Source of the DNA: an uncultured Collinsella sp.
Lineage (GTDB): Bacteria; Actinomycetota; Coriobacteriia; Coriobacteriales; Coriobacteriaceae
Reading direction: 5' to 3'
DNA length: 32,340 nucleotides
NCBI GenBank assembly: GCA_958438955.1
Contig: CAUBTS010000016.1
Span: forward strand, 1-32,340
A program made the position numbers and the translations under genes. The notes beneath the pieces were generated by a model. The model was not told where the DNA came from. It did no database searches and worked only from the letters and a program-made list of their open reading frames with translations. This document shows positions 7,872 through 16,534 of this stretch, piece by piece (the stretch's first letter is position 1; the number at the start of each line of letters is the position of its first letter).

Positions 7872-7901
7872 TCCACAGGGCTGTAACCCGAAAGGAATGA
7901 C

Positions 7902-8675
7902 ATGGGCAACTTGAACAACGGCACGCTCGAGCGCGACGGATCGCGCCGCGTGACACTGGTCACGGGCGGCTCGCGCGGCATCGGCCGCGCCTGCGCTGTC
8001 GGTCTGGCGGAGGACGGCTTTGATATCGCCGTCGTCTATGCCGGCAGCGTCGATGCGGCGCGCGAGACGTGCGAAGCCTGCGAGGCCGCTGGTGCCACAG
8101 CTCGCGCATATCAATGCGACGTGGCCGATCCCGCTGCCGTCAACGCGTGCGTGGAAGCGGTCCTCAACGACTTTGGCTCCATTTGGGCGCTCGTCAACAA
8201 CGCTGGCATCACCCGCGATGGCCTGCTCATGCGCATGGGCGATGACGCCTTCGATCGTGTGCTCGATGTCAATCTTAAAGGAACGTTTAACATGACGCGC
8301 ACGCTCACCAAGACCTTTATGCGCCAGCGCGGCGGCTGCGTCGTCAACATGAGCTCGGTTGTGGGCCTGATGGGCAATGCCGGGCAAGCCAACTACGCTG
8401 CCTCCAAGGCGGGCGTGATCGGCCTGACCAAGGCGGTGGCGCGCGAGCTTGCGCCCCGCGGCGTACGAGTGAACGCGGTCGCCCCCGGGTTTGTCGAGAC
8501 AGATATGACGGCAAAGCTCTCGGAGAAGGTTCGCGCGGCAACCGAGGAGCAGATTCCCCTTAAGCGCTTGGCGCGCCCCGAGGAAGTGGCCGGCGTGGTG
8601 CGCTTTTTGGCGAGCGATGCGGCTGCCTACATTACGGGCGAAGTCGTACGCGTCGACGGCGGAATGGCGATGTAG
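7902..8675 (+). CDS. fabG: 3-oxoacyl-ACP reductase
   Basis: FabG, 257 aa, is the NADPH-dependent short-chain dehydrogenase that reduces 3-ketoacyl-ACP. It shows the Rossmann motif TGGSRGIG (21-28), NNAG (99-102), catalytic Ser152 in MSSVVG, and the YAASK motif (Tyr165, Lys169). NLKG and VNAVAPGFVETDM are also typical. About 14 extra residues precede the Rossmann fold. The start has GAAAGGAA upstream, so the longer form is kept. Confidence 0.95.
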   Translation: MGNLNNGTLERDGSRRVTLVTGGSRGIGRACAVGLAEDGFDIAVVYAGSVDAARETCEACEAAGATARAYQCDVADPAAVNACVEAVLNDFGSIWALVNNAGITRDGLLMRMGDDAFDRVLDVNLKGTFNMTRTLTKTFMRQRGGCVVNMSSVVGLMGNAGQANYAASKAGVIGLTKAVARELAPRGVRVNAVAPGFVETDMTAKLSEKVRAATEEQIPLKRLARPEEVAGVVRFLASDAAAYITGEVVRVDGGMAM

Positions 8676-8714
8676 AAACCAGGGCCGAAGAACGGCTTGG
8701 ATGAGGAGACCATG

Positions 8715-9962
8715 ATGGAACAGAGAGTTGCAATCACCGGTATCGGTGCCGTGTCGCCGCTCGGCAACACCGCGCTTGCCACCTGGGCGGCCATGTGCGC
8801 CGGCACGTGCGGCATCGGCCCGATCACGCACTTCGATACCGATGCGTTTGCCGTCAAGGTGGCAGCCGAGGTCAAGGGCTTTGACGGCAACGAGTACTTT
8901 GGCAAGCGTGACGCCAAGCATCTCGACCCCTGCGTTCAGTTTGCGATGGCGGCTTCGGACGAAGCCATGCACGATGCGGGCTTTGATGTCGAAGGCGCCA
9001 TCGATCGCGAGCGCCTGGGCGTCTACGTGGGCTCGGGCGTGGGCGGCATGACGACGCTCGTCGACAACGTCCATACGATTGCCGAACGTGGTCCCCGCCG
9101 CGCATCGCCCTATATGATCGCGATGATGATCCCCAACATGGCATCGGGCAATATCGCAATCCGCCACAAGGCAAAGGGCCCGACCCTGCCCGTGGTGACC
9201 GCGTGCGCAACCTCGGCCCATGCGGTGGGCGAGGCGTTCCGCGCCATCAAGCACGGCTATGCCGACGCGATCCTCGCGGGCGGCGCCGAGGCTGCAATTA
9301 TCCCCGATGCCGTTGCGGGCTTTACGTCCTGCCGCGCATTGACCACCAACCCCGATCCCGCGACGGCCTGCCGTCCGTTCGATGCAGACCGCGACGGCTT
9401 TGTGATGGGCGAGGGCGCCTGCGTGCTGGTACTCGAGAGCATGGAACATGCGCAGGCGCGCGGTGCGCACATTTATGCCGAGGTCGTGGGCTACGGCAAC
9501 ACCGATGATGCCTATCACATCACGAGTCCTGATCCCGAGGCTGCCGGCATTGCCCGCGCGATATCGCTGGCGGTGACCGAGGGCGACGTCAAGCCTTCCG
9601 AGGGTCTCTACATCAATGCCCACGGCACATCGACCAAGCTCAACGATTCGTCCGAGACGACGGGCATTAAGCGTGCGCTCGGCGAGGACGCGGCGCGCGC
9701 CGCGCACGTCTCGTCGACTAAGTCGATGACCGGCCACATGATCGGTGCCACGGGCGCCATCGAGGTCATGGCCTGCGCCATGGCGCTCGAGCAGGGCGTG
9801 GTGCCGCCGACCATTAACTACCACACGCCCGATCCCGCCTGCGATCTTGACTACACGCCCAATCGCGCGGTTCGCGCCGACCTTACCTGGGCGCTTTCGA
9901 CCAACCTGGGCTTTGGCGGGCACAACGCCGCCATCGCGCTGCGTAGATATACGAGGAGCTAG
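8715..9962 (+). CDS. fabF: Beta-ketoacyl-ACP synthase II
   Basis: FabF, 415 aa, is the elongating condensing enzyme of the thiolase fold. The active-site Cys164 lies in TACATSA, with His303 in NAHGTS and His341 in TGHMIGATG. The C-terminal NLGFGGHN is conserved. Two adjacent ATG codons (8712, 8715) and an upstream in-frame TTG (8697) are possible starts. GAGGAG at 8703-8708 lies 6 nt before 8715, and the protein then begins MEQRVAITGIGAVSPLG as in homologues. Confidence 0.95.
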   Translation: MEQRVAITGIGAVSPLGNTALATWAAMCAGTCGIGPITHFDTDAFAVKVAAEVKGFDGNEYFGKRDAKHLDPCVQFAMAASDEAMHDAGFDVEGAIDRERLGVYVGSGVGGMTTLVDNVHTIAERGPRRASPYMIAMMIPNMASGNIAIRHKAKGPTLPVVTACATSAHAVGEAFRAIKHGYADAILAGGAEAAIIPDAVAGFTSCRALTTNPDPATACRPFDADRDGFVMGEGACVLVLESMEHAQARGAHIYAEVVGYGNTDDAYHITSPDPEAAGIARAISLAVTEGDVKPSEGLYINAHGTSTKLNDSSETTGIKRALGEDAARAAHVSSTKSMTGHMIGATGAIEVMACAMALEQGVVPPTINYHTPDPACDLDYTPNRAVRADLTWALSTNLGFGGHNAAIALRRYTRS

Positions 9963-9965
9963 AGC

Positions 9966-10439
9966 ATGGATTCCAAAAGACTTGCCGAGATAGCCGATGT
10001 TATGGAGAACCGCGGCCTCACGCGCGTACGCGTTGAGGAGCCCGATGGCACCGCGGTCGAACTCGAGCGCGCGAGCGCCGCACAGCCGGTTGCCGTGCCC
10101 ATGCCCATGCCGAGCGCTATGGCCGCTCCAGTTGCAGCTCCCACAGTCGCGCCTGCCGCACCGGAGCCCGCCGCGCAGGCGCCTGCCGCCGCACCGGAGC
10201 CCAAGGGCACCGAGGTGACCGCTCCCATGGTCGGCGTGTTCTATGCTGCCCCGGCGCCGGGCGACGAGCCGTTTGTGCACGTGGGCTCCAAGGTCAAGGC
10301 CGGCGAGACCCTCTGCATCATCGAGGCCATGAAGGTTCTCAACGAGGTGACGGCCGAGGCGGATGGCGAGGTGCTCGAGATCTGCGTGGCCGACGGCGAC
10401 CTCGTGGAGTTCGGCAGCTGCCTCATGAGGATCGGATAG
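9966..10439 (+). CDS. accB: Biotin carboxyl carrier protein of acetyl-CoA carboxylase
   Basis: AccB, 157 aa, carries biotin between the carboxylase and carboxyltransferase. A short N-terminal domain (1-37) is followed by a long Ala/Pro linker (about 38-80) and the biotinyl domain. The acceptor is Lys123 in EAMKV. The start is 3 nt after fabF. The nearby birA product should biotinylate it. Confidence 0.95.
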   Translation: MDSKRLAEIADVMENRGLTRVRVEEPDGTAVELERASAAQPVAVPMPMPSAMAAPVAAPTVAPAAPEPAAQAPAAAPEPKGTEVTAPMVGVFYAAPAPGDEPFVHVGSKVKAGETLCIIEAMKVLNEVTAEADGEVLEICVADGDLVEFGSCLMRIG

Positions 10440-10448
10440 GTGATATCC

Positions 10449-10871
10449 ATGAACAAAGAAGAGCTCAAGAAGCTGTTACCGCATCGCGAGCCGATGCTTT
10501 TGCTCGACGAAGCCGAGCTGGTGGGCGACGAGGCCCACGGCAAGATCACGATTACGGGCGACGAATACTTTTTGCAGGGGCATTTTCCGGGAAACCCGGT
10601 GGTCCCCGGCGTGATCCAGTGCGAGATGCTCGCCCAAAACTGCTGCGTGCTGCTGATGGGCGATGAGGAGGCGCGCGGCGCGACGCCGTTCTACACGAGT
10701 CTGGACAAGGTGCGCTTTAAGCGTCCGGTGCGCCCGGGCGACACGGTGGATCTGGTGTGCTCCATCACGCGTGCGCGCGGGCCGTTCCGCTTTGCGACGG
10801 GTACCGCGAGCGTCAACGGTGAGGTTTGCTGCCGCGCCGATATGTCTTTTGCACTCATGCACGAAAGTTAA
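10449..10871 (+). CDS. fabZ: 3-hydroxyacyl-ACP dehydratase
   Basis: FabZ, 140 aa, is the hot-dog-fold dehydratase of the elongation cycle. The signature PHREPMLLLD (11-20) is followed by GHFPGNPVVPG with catalytic His45, and Glu59 in CEMLAQ. ATG at 10449 is chosen because AGGTGA lies 6 nt upstream and MNKEELKKLLPHR is the usual beginning; an in-frame GTG at 10440 is the alternative. No fabA or fabM isomerase gene is in the cluster. Confidence 0.94.
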   Translation: MNKEELKKLLPHREPMLLLDEAELVGDEAHGKITITGDEYFLQGHFPGNPVVPGVIQCEMLAQNCCVLLMGDEEARGATPFYTSLDKVRFKRPVRPGDTVDLVCSITRARGPFRFATGTASVNGEVCCRADMSFALMHES

Positions 10872-10881
10872 GGAAGGCTCC

Positions 10882-12225
10882 ATGTTCGACAAAGTGCTCA
10901 TCGCCAACCGCGGCGAAGTCGCGGTCCGTGTTATCCGCGCGTGCCGCGATATGGGCATCAAGACCGTCGCTGTTTATTCCACGGCCGATGCGGACGCGCT
11001 GCACGTGCAGCTTGCCGACGAGGCGTATTGCATCGGTGGCCCGCGTCTTGCCGAGAGCTACCTCAACGACGATGCCGTGCTCACCTGTGCCGTAAAGTCG
11101 GGAGCTAAGGCAATTCATCCCGGCTATGGCTTCTTTTCCGAGAAGGCGAGCTTCGTGCGCGACTGCGACAAGTATGGCCTGGCGTTTGTTGGTCCTTCGG
11201 CCAAGGTGATCGACAGCATGGGCGACAAGGACGCCGCACGTCGAACGGCTGCCGCGGCGGGCGTGCCCATCGTGCCGGGCTGCGATTTGCTCAAAAGCCC
11301 CGAGGAGGCAACGGCCGAGGCCGAGCGCATTGGCTGTCCCGTGCTCATTAAGGCGCGTGCAGGTGGCGGCGGTCGCGGTATTCGCAAGGTCGAGCGCGTG
11401 GAAGATGCGGCAAAGGCGTTCATCGAGGCGCGTGCCGAGGGCGAGGCCGTCTTTGGCGACGGCGAGTGCTACATGGAGAAGTTCGTCGCGCCGGCGCACC
11501 ATGTCGAGGTGCAGATTATGGCCGATAAGCAGGGCCATGTGTTTTCGCTTGGCGAGCGCGAGTGCTCGGTGCAGCGTCGCAACCAAAAGCTGATCGAGGA
11601 GAGCCCCGCGCCGTGCCTCGACGGACACGACGACATTCGTGCTCGCATGCACAAGGCAGCGCGTGACCTGGCTCGTGCCGTCGGCTACGAAGGAGCCGGT
11701 ACCATCGAGTTCCTGTATTCGGACGACGGCAATTTCTACTTTATGGAAATGAACACGCGCTTGCAGGTGGAGCATCCGGTTACGGAGTTTGTGACCGATA
11801 CCGACTTGGTCAAGTGGCAGCTGCGCGTGGCAGCCGGCCAGCCTCTGCCCTTTGAGCAGGAGGATATGCCGGTCCGTAACCACGCCATGGAGTGCCGCAT
11901 CAATGCCGAAACGCCGGACTTTCTGCCGTCATGCGGAACGGTCACCGCGTTGCGTGTGCCGGGTGGTCCGCGCGTGCGCTGGGATTCCGCCATGTTTACC
12001 GGTGCGAACGTTCCGCCGTACTACGACTCCATGCTTGGCAAGCTCATCGTGTGTGCGCCCACGCGTGACGGCGCCATTCGCAAGATGCGCTCGGCCCTGG
12101 GCGAGCTCGTGATTGAGGGCGTGAGCGAAAACAGCGAACTGCAGCTCGACGTGCTGGCAAACGATGAGTTCTTGTCGGGCATGTACCACACCGATCTGAT
12201 GGGGCATCTCTATGCTGATGAATAG
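10882..12225 (+). CDS. accC: Acetyl-CoA carboxylase, biotin carboxylase subunit
   Basis: AccC, 447 aa, carboxylates the biotin of AccB using ATP and bicarbonate. It begins MFDKVLIANRGEVAVRVIRA, shows HPGYGFFSE, the ATP-grasp loop KARAGGGGRGI, and EMNTRLQVEHPVTE of the active site. A longer frame runs upstream to 10663, inside fabZ. The ATG at 10882 with AAGGAAGG before it gives the family start. The length matches E. coli AccC (449 aa). Confidence 0.96.
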   Translation: MFDKVLIANRGEVAVRVIRACRDMGIKTVAVYSTADADALHVQLADEAYCIGGPRLAESYLNDDAVLTCAVKSGAKAIHPGYGFFSEKASFVRDCDKYGLAFVGPSAKVIDSMGDKDAARRTAAAAGVPIVPGCDLLKSPEEATAEAERIGCPVLIKARAGGGGRGIRKVERVEDAAKAFIEARAEGEAVFGDGECYMEKFVAPAHHVEVQIMADKQGHVFSLGERECSVQRRNQKLIEESPAPCLDGHDDIRARMHKAARDLARAVGYEGAGTIEFLYSDDGNFYFMEMNTRLQVEHPVTEFVTDTDLVKWQLRVAAGQPLPFEQEDMPVRNHAMECRINAETPDFLPSCGTVTALRVPGGPRVRWDSAMFTGANVPPYYDSMLGKLIVCAPTRDGAIRKMRSALGELVIEGVSENSELQLDVLANDEFLSGMYHTDLMGHLYADE

Positions 12226-13936
12226 AAAAGCGAAGACGGTCAACGTCCTCGAGGGGCCGATGACCGAGTCGTGCGCCGAGTTTCCCGCGCGCCACGTGTT
12301 TATCAAGTGTCCGGAGTGCCGCCGCGTGATCGATGAGGCACGCCTGCACGACAACCTCGAGGTCTGCCCTCGTTGCGGCAAACACTTTCGCGTGAGCGGT
12401 CGCGCGCGCATGCGCATGACGGTCGACGAGGGCACGTTTGAGGAATGGGATGCCAATCTGGCGTCGGAGGATTTCCTCTCGTTTCCCAGCTATGCCGACA
12501 AGCTCAAGAGCGTGAGCGAGCGTTCGGGCGAGCGCGATGCCGTTGTGTGCGGCAAGGGCAAAATCTGCGGTTGCGATACGGCGCTCTTCTTTATGGACGC
12601 CAACTTTATGATGGGCTCGATGGGTTCCGTGGTGGGCGAGAAGATCTGTCGCACATTTGAGCGAGCGACCGAGCTTGGATTGCCAGTTGTCGGCTTTACC
12701 GTTTCGGGCGGTGCGCGCATGCAAGAGGGCGTGACATCGCTTATGCAGATGGCCAAGATTTCTGCGGCGGTTAGGCGCCACAGCGAGGCGGGCGGCCTGT
12801 ATATCACGGTGCTCACCGACCCCACGACCGGAGGCGTAACCGCGAGCTTTGCCATGGAGGGCGACATTATCCTGGCCGAGCCCGATGCCCTGACGGCATT
12901 TGCCGGCCCGCGCGTGATCGAGCAGAACATGCACAAGCGCCTGCCCAAGGGATTCCAGCGCTCCGAGTTTTTGCTGGAGCACGGCTTTTGCGACGCCGTT
13001 GTTCCGCGTGGCGAGATTGCGCTCACGGTAGGCGAGCTGCTGGCGCTGCACGAAGGGCACGCGCCCGGCCTGGGGGCACCGCATGAGATCGTGCATACGG
13101 GTCGCCGCGGCAAAAAGCTGGGACACTTGTTCAAGCGCTCGGCCGCACCAAAAACCGCGCTCGAGATTGTCAAGCAGACCCGCTCGGCAGATCGCGCCAC
13201 GGCAGGCGAGATGATCTCGCTGGGCCTGGATGGATTTGTGGAGCTGCACGGCGACCGCTACTTTGGCGACGACGCCGCTGTGGTGGCTGGCATTGGCTGG
13301 AAAGATGGACGCCCCGTAACGGTCATCGCCATCGAGCGCGGCACCACGACCAAAGAGCGTATGCGACGCAACTTTGGTATGGCACATCCCGAGGGCTATC
13401 GCAAAGCGCGTCGTCTGATGCGCCAGGCCGAAAAGTTTGGTCGACCGGTTCTGTGCCTGGTCGATACTTCGGGCGCGTTTTGCGGCATCGGTGCCGAGGA
13501 GCGCGGCCAGGGCGAGGCGATTGCCCAGAATCTCATGGAGATGAGCGGCCTTAAGACGCCGATTGTCTCGGTGGTGACAGGCGAGGGCGGCTCTGGTGGC
13601 GCGCTGGCGCTATCCGTGGCCGACCGCATCCTGATGCTCTCGAGCTCGGCCTATTCGGTCGTGAGCCCCGAGGCCTGTGCGTCGATCCTGTGGAAGGATA
13701 CCGACCGCGCGAATGAGGCTGCCGAGGCGCTGAAGCTCACGGCTCCCGATCTGTTGGCGCTCGGCATCATCGACGGCATTGTTGACGATAGGGGCCTGTC
13801 GCATGAGGAGATCGCCGGTGCCGTCATGTCCTCGGCATTTGATGCCTTCGATACGCTTGGGCAGCTCGACGAGGCGACCCTCACAAACCTCCGCTACGAA
13901 AAGTACCGCGCAATCGGTCAGTACCGCACGATGTGA
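12212..13936 (+). CDS. accDA: Acetyl-CoA carboxylase carboxyltransferase, fused beta-alpha (AccDA)
   Basis: A single 574-aa chain joins the two carboxyltransferase subunits. Residues 1 to about 290 are AccD-like and begin with a zinc ribbon (Cys33, 36, 52, 55), followed by the crotonase-fold segment GFTVSGGARMQEG. From about 312 to 574 the chain is AccA-like, with LDGFVELHGDRYFGDD (339-354) and GEGGSGGALALSVADR. It overlaps the accC end by 14 nt. In E. coli and streptococci these are two genes. The stop codon TGA (13934-13936) lies inside a hairpin repeat. The start could also be the ATG at 12218. Confidence 0.94.
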   Translation: MLMNRKAKTVNVLEGPMTESCAEFPARHVFIKCPECRRVIDEARLHDNLEVCPRCGKHFRVSGRARMRMTVDEGTFEEWDANLASEDFLSFPSYADKLKSVSERSGERDAVVCGKGKICGCDTALFFMDANFMMGSMGSVVGEKICRTFERATELGLPVVGFTVSGGARMQEGVTSLMQMAKISAAVRRHSEAGGLYITVLTDPTTGGVTASFAMEGDIILAEPDALTAFAGPRVIEQNMHKRLPKGFQRSEFLLEHGFCDAVVPRGEIALTVGELLALHEGHAPGLGAPHEIVHTGRRGKKLGHLFKRSAAPKTALEIVKQTRSADRATAGEMISLGLDGFVELHGDRYFGDDAAVVAGIGWKDGRPVTVIAIERGTTTKERMRRNFGMAHPEGYRKARRLMRQAEKFGRPVLCLVDTSGAFCGIGAEERGQGEAIAQNLMEMSGLKTPIVSVVTGEGGSGGALALSVADRILMLSSSAYSVVSPEACASILWKDTDRANEAAEALKLTAPDLLALGIIDGIVDDRGLSHEEIAGAVMSSAFDAFDTLGQLDEATLTNLRYEKYRAIGQYRTM

Positions 13937-13960
13937 CAAAGGGGCAGCCCGCATGTCACA
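13932..13960 (+). repeat. Hairpin repeat A overlapping the accDA stop codon
   Basis: TGTGAC (13932-13937) and GTCACA (13955-13960) are inverted around a loop containing AAAGGGGCAGCCCGCAT, inside which GGG and CCC can also pair. A near-identical sequence (TGACAAAGGTGCAGTCCCGC and onward) lies at 15197-15225, on the other side of the EIIC gene. The loop resembles the GGGGACAG cores of the repeats at 23490-23690 and 25838-25945. It may act as a weak terminator, but no T tract follows. Confidence 0.75.
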
Positions 13961-13976
13961 TTGGGAAAGGCGTTCC

Positions 13977-15191
13977 ATGTCACAAGTTTCTAACACCACG
14001 TTTGCAACGACGGTTTCATCAAACGCCATGGCCGTGGTGGACTATCTGTCCAAAAGCATGATGTCGGCGTTGCCGTTTATTGTCTGCGCGGCGTTGTTCC
14101 GCACCGTCGCCGTCATTATGGGCGAAGGCATGCTGGGCCTGTGGTCTGCCGATTCCGAAATCTATCGCCTGCTCTACAGTTGGCTCTATAACGCCGGCTA
14201 CTACTTTTTGCCCATCTATCTTGGTTGGGCGGCCGCCCGCCAGCTCGGTTGCTCGGAGCAGCTGGGTATGATGCTGGGCGGCGTATTGATTGCGCCCGAT
14301 CTGCTCAAGCTCGTCGATGCCGCATCGACGACGGGGGCATCGATGACTTCCGTGTATGGTCTGCTTCCCGCGCCGGTCAACGATTACACGACGACTGTTA
14401 TTCCGGTTCTCATCTCGGTGCCCGTGCTATGGCGAGTGGAGTGTTTCTTTAAGCGCGTTATCCCTAAGGCCGTGGCGTTTTCGTTCGTTCCGTTTGCGAC
14501 CATGCTTGTCATGGTTCCGGTTTCGCTGTGCATTACGGCGCCGGCGGGCAGCTATCTGGGCATGCTGTTGGGCCAGCTTATGTTTATGCTTGGCAATTCC
14601 GGTGGCATCGTGTCGCTGCTCACGCTCATGGGGCTTGCCGCGGGCTGGGAGTTCCTAAAGATCGCCGGCGTCAGCAACGTTGTCCTATCGCTCGCCTATG
14701 CGCAGTTTATGAGTGTGGGAACGGATTCGTGCATCCTGATCGCCGCGACGATGGCAACGTTCGCCGTTTGGGGCATGCCCTTTGGCGCGTCGCTTCGCGT
14801 TGCGGATAAGGACGAGAAGGCGCTCATGCTGGGCTATTCAATCTCGGGTGTTCTTGGCGGCGTAAGCGAGCCGGCGCTGTACGGTTGCGGCTTTAAATAT
14901 GGCAGGTGCCTGACGTGCATGGCCATTGGCGGCGCCGTCGGAGGCCTTGTTGCTGCCGTGGGCCACGTTACGGCCTATACCATCGGCATGACGAATGTCC
15001 TCATGGTCATTGGCTTTGCCACAGGTGGTTTTTCGAACCTGCTGTGGTGCTGCTTTGCCGGCGGTGTGGCATTTGCGGTGTCTGCGGCGCTGAGCTACTG
15101 CTTTGGCGTGGTGCCGGCGAAGGGGCAGGCGACGGGGGACGGAGCCGATTCGCCCAAAACCTCGAAGAGCGTGGCCGAGGCAAGCGCATAA
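13977..15191 (+). CDS. Stand-alone PTS EIIC permease, beta-glucoside/glucose superfamily
   Basis: Integral membrane protein of 404 aa with about ten hydrophobic segments. GGVLIAPDLL (101-110) and GGVSEPALYG (294-303) match the sugar-binding EIIC domain signature of beta-glucoside-type PTS permeases. Neither an EIIB nor an EIIA domain is attached, and no partner gene is nearby, so the substrate and phosphoryl donor are unknown. ATG at 13977 is chosen for GGAAAGG 6 nt upstream; an in-frame ATG at 13953 lies inside the hairpin repeat. The gene is flanked on both sides by copies of that repeat, which suggests it arrived as a unit. Confidence 0.8.
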   Translation: MSQVSNTTFATTVSSNAMAVVDYLSKSMMSALPFIVCAALFRTVAVIMGEGMLGLWSADSEIYRLLYSWLYNAGYYFLPIYLGWAAARQLGCSEQLGMMLGGVLIAPDLLKLVDAASTTGASMTSVYGLLPAPVNDYTTTVIPVLISVPVLWRVECFFKRVIPKAVAFSFVPFATMLVMVPVSLCITAPAGSYLGMLLGQLMFMLGNSGGIVSLLTLMGLAAGWEFLKIAGVSNVVLSLAYAQFMSVGTDSCILIAATMATFAVWGMPFGASLRVADKDEKALMLGYSISGVLGGVSEPALYGCGFKYGRCLTCMAIGGAVGGLVAAVGHVTAYTIGMTNVLMVIGFATGGFSNLLWCCFAGGVAFAVSAALSYCFGVVPAKGQATGDGADSPKTSKSVAEASA

Positions 15192-15196
15192 ATCGA

Positions 15197-15225
15197 TTGA
15201 CAAAGGTGCAGTCCCGCATGTCGCA
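15197..15225 (+). repeat. Hairpin repeat B downstream of the EIIC gene
   Basis: This is a second copy of the repeat at 13932-13960, in the same orientation. It has TGACAAAGG, then GCAG, then CCCGCATGTC. The outer palindrome is weaker here: it begins TTGAC and ends GTCGCA, where copy A has TGTGAC and GTCACA. The two copies bracket exactly one gene. Confidence 0.7.
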
Positions 15226-15229
15226 CTCC

Positions 15230-15262
15230 AAGGCCGTGGCTCGTGTGGGCTGCGGCCTTTTG
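15230..15262 (+). terminator. Intrinsic terminator after the EIIC gene
   Basis: AAGGCCG (15230-15236) pairs with CGGCCTT (15253-15259), followed by a short T run (CTTTTGT). It lies directly after repeat B and about 80 nt before the CDF gene. Confidence 0.6.
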
Positions 15263-15340
15263 TATCTTGAGGACAAAGTGGCTACACTACAATCCGTTTG
15301 AGCAATAGATATATAGGTAGTACCGTGGGGGCGGATGTAG

Positions 15341-16495
15341 ATGGTCGAGTGGATTGTTAGGCGCGCACAGGGCGATCGTGCGCGTGTGGGCACGTTAGCT
15401 GGCATGGTGTGTATTGTCGCCAATGTTGCGCTTTGTGCTGCGAAGGGTGCAATTGGTGTGGTTTCGGGATCGGTTTCGATTGTGGCGGATGCCATGAACA
15501 ACCTGTCCGATGCCAGCTCGAATATCGTGAGCGTGCTGGGCTTTAAGCTGGCGAGCAAGCCGGCCGACCCCGAGCATCCTTACGGCCACGGTCGCTACGA
15601 GTATCTCTCGGGTCTGGTCGTGGCGGCACTCGTGCTGCTGATTGGCGTTGAGCTGGTGAAGTCCTCGGTTGAGCGCGTCATCCACCCCGAACCTGTCGAG
15701 TTCTCGCTTGCCCTGGTGGCAGTTCTAGTGCTTTCGATGGTCGTAAAGCTCTGGATGGCGGCCCTCAACCAAAAGCTCGGCGATCGCATTGAGTCCGAGA
15801 CGCTGCATGCGACCGCGCAAGATTCCAAGAACGATGTCCTTGCCACGGGCGCCGTGCTGGCGTGCGCGATTGTTTCCCAGGTGACGCATGTCAATCTTGA
15901 TGCTTGGGTCGGCCTTGCCGTTGGCGTCTATATTGGCTGGAGCGGCTTTGAGCTTATCCAAGATACGGTGAGCCCCCTTTTGGGCCAGGCACCCGATCCC
16001 AAGCTGGTCAAGCACATCCGAGACAAGATCATGAGCTACCCCGGCGTTTTGGGTGTTCATGACCTGATGGTTCACGATTACGGTCCGGGCAGGAAGTTCG
16101 CAAGCGCTCACGCCGAGATGGCAGCCGAGGCCAGCCCGCTGGAAAGTCACGACACGCTCGATAACATCGAGCAGGCGTTTAGGAACGAAGACGGCATGAT
16201 TGTCACGCTCCATTACGATCCCATCGTGACCGACGATCCCAAGGTGGCGAGCATGCGTTTACGCATTAACGCCATGGCCCAACAGATCGATAGCCGTCTT
16301 ACAATTCACGATCTGCGTTGTGTGCCGGGCCCCACGCACACAAATGTGATTTTTGACTGCGTGCGTCCCTCGGATCTGCAGATGAGTGCCGAAGACTTAA
16401 AGCAAGCGCTGGCGCAACGGGTCGAATCCGAATATCCCAAGTCGATTGCCAAGATTACGATCGACGAAGACTACGTAGGCCATACCCATGAGTAG
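15341..16495 (+). CDS. Cation diffusion facilitator (CDF) divalent metal transporter
   Basis: CDF antiporter, 384 aa, expected to export divalent metal ions in exchange for protons. Residues 1-210 form the membrane domain with the transport-site motifs DAMNNLSD (50-57; Asp50 and Asn54) and AQDSKNDV (159-166; Asp161 and Asp165), and HPYGHGRYEY in the cytoplasmic loop. The C-terminal cytoplasmic domain is longer than usual (about 175 aa) and ends in an acidic, His-containing tail (YVGHTHE). The Asn in the first motif differs from the Asp of Zn exporters. Metal specificity cannot be read with confidence. A G-rich ribosome binding site lies at 15327-15334. Confidence 0.88.
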   Translation: MVEWIVRRAQGDRARVGTLAGMVCIVANVALCAAKGAIGVVSGSVSIVADAMNNLSDASSNIVSVLGFKLASKPADPEHPYGHGRYEYLSGLVVAALVLLIGVELVKSSVERVIHPEPVEFSLALVAVLVLSMVVKLWMAALNQKLGDRIESETLHATAQDSKNDVLATGAVLACAIVSQVTHVNLDAWVGLAVGVYIGWSGFELIQDTVSPLLGQAPDPKLVKHIRDKIMSYPGVLGVHDLMVHDYGPGRKFASAHAEMAAEASPLESHDTLDNIEQAFRNEDGMIVTLHYDPIVTDDPKVASMRLRINAMAQQIDSRLTIHDLRCVPGPTHTNVIFDCVRPSDLQMSAEDLKQALAQRVESEYPKSIAKITIDEDYVGHTHE

Positions 16496-16534
16496 GTTTG
16501 CGCCGGCAAAGCAAGTTATACAGAAGGGGAGAAT

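Noticed and set aside
7821..10280. 819-codon open frame antisense to fabG-fabF-accB
   Set aside because: His/Arg/Gly/Ala-rich shadow of well-supported fatty acid genes, with no recognisable motif or ribosome binding site.
12044..13387. Long open frame antisense to accDA
   Set aside because: Shadow of the fused carboxyltransferase gene; composition is typical of a reverse-frame artefact.
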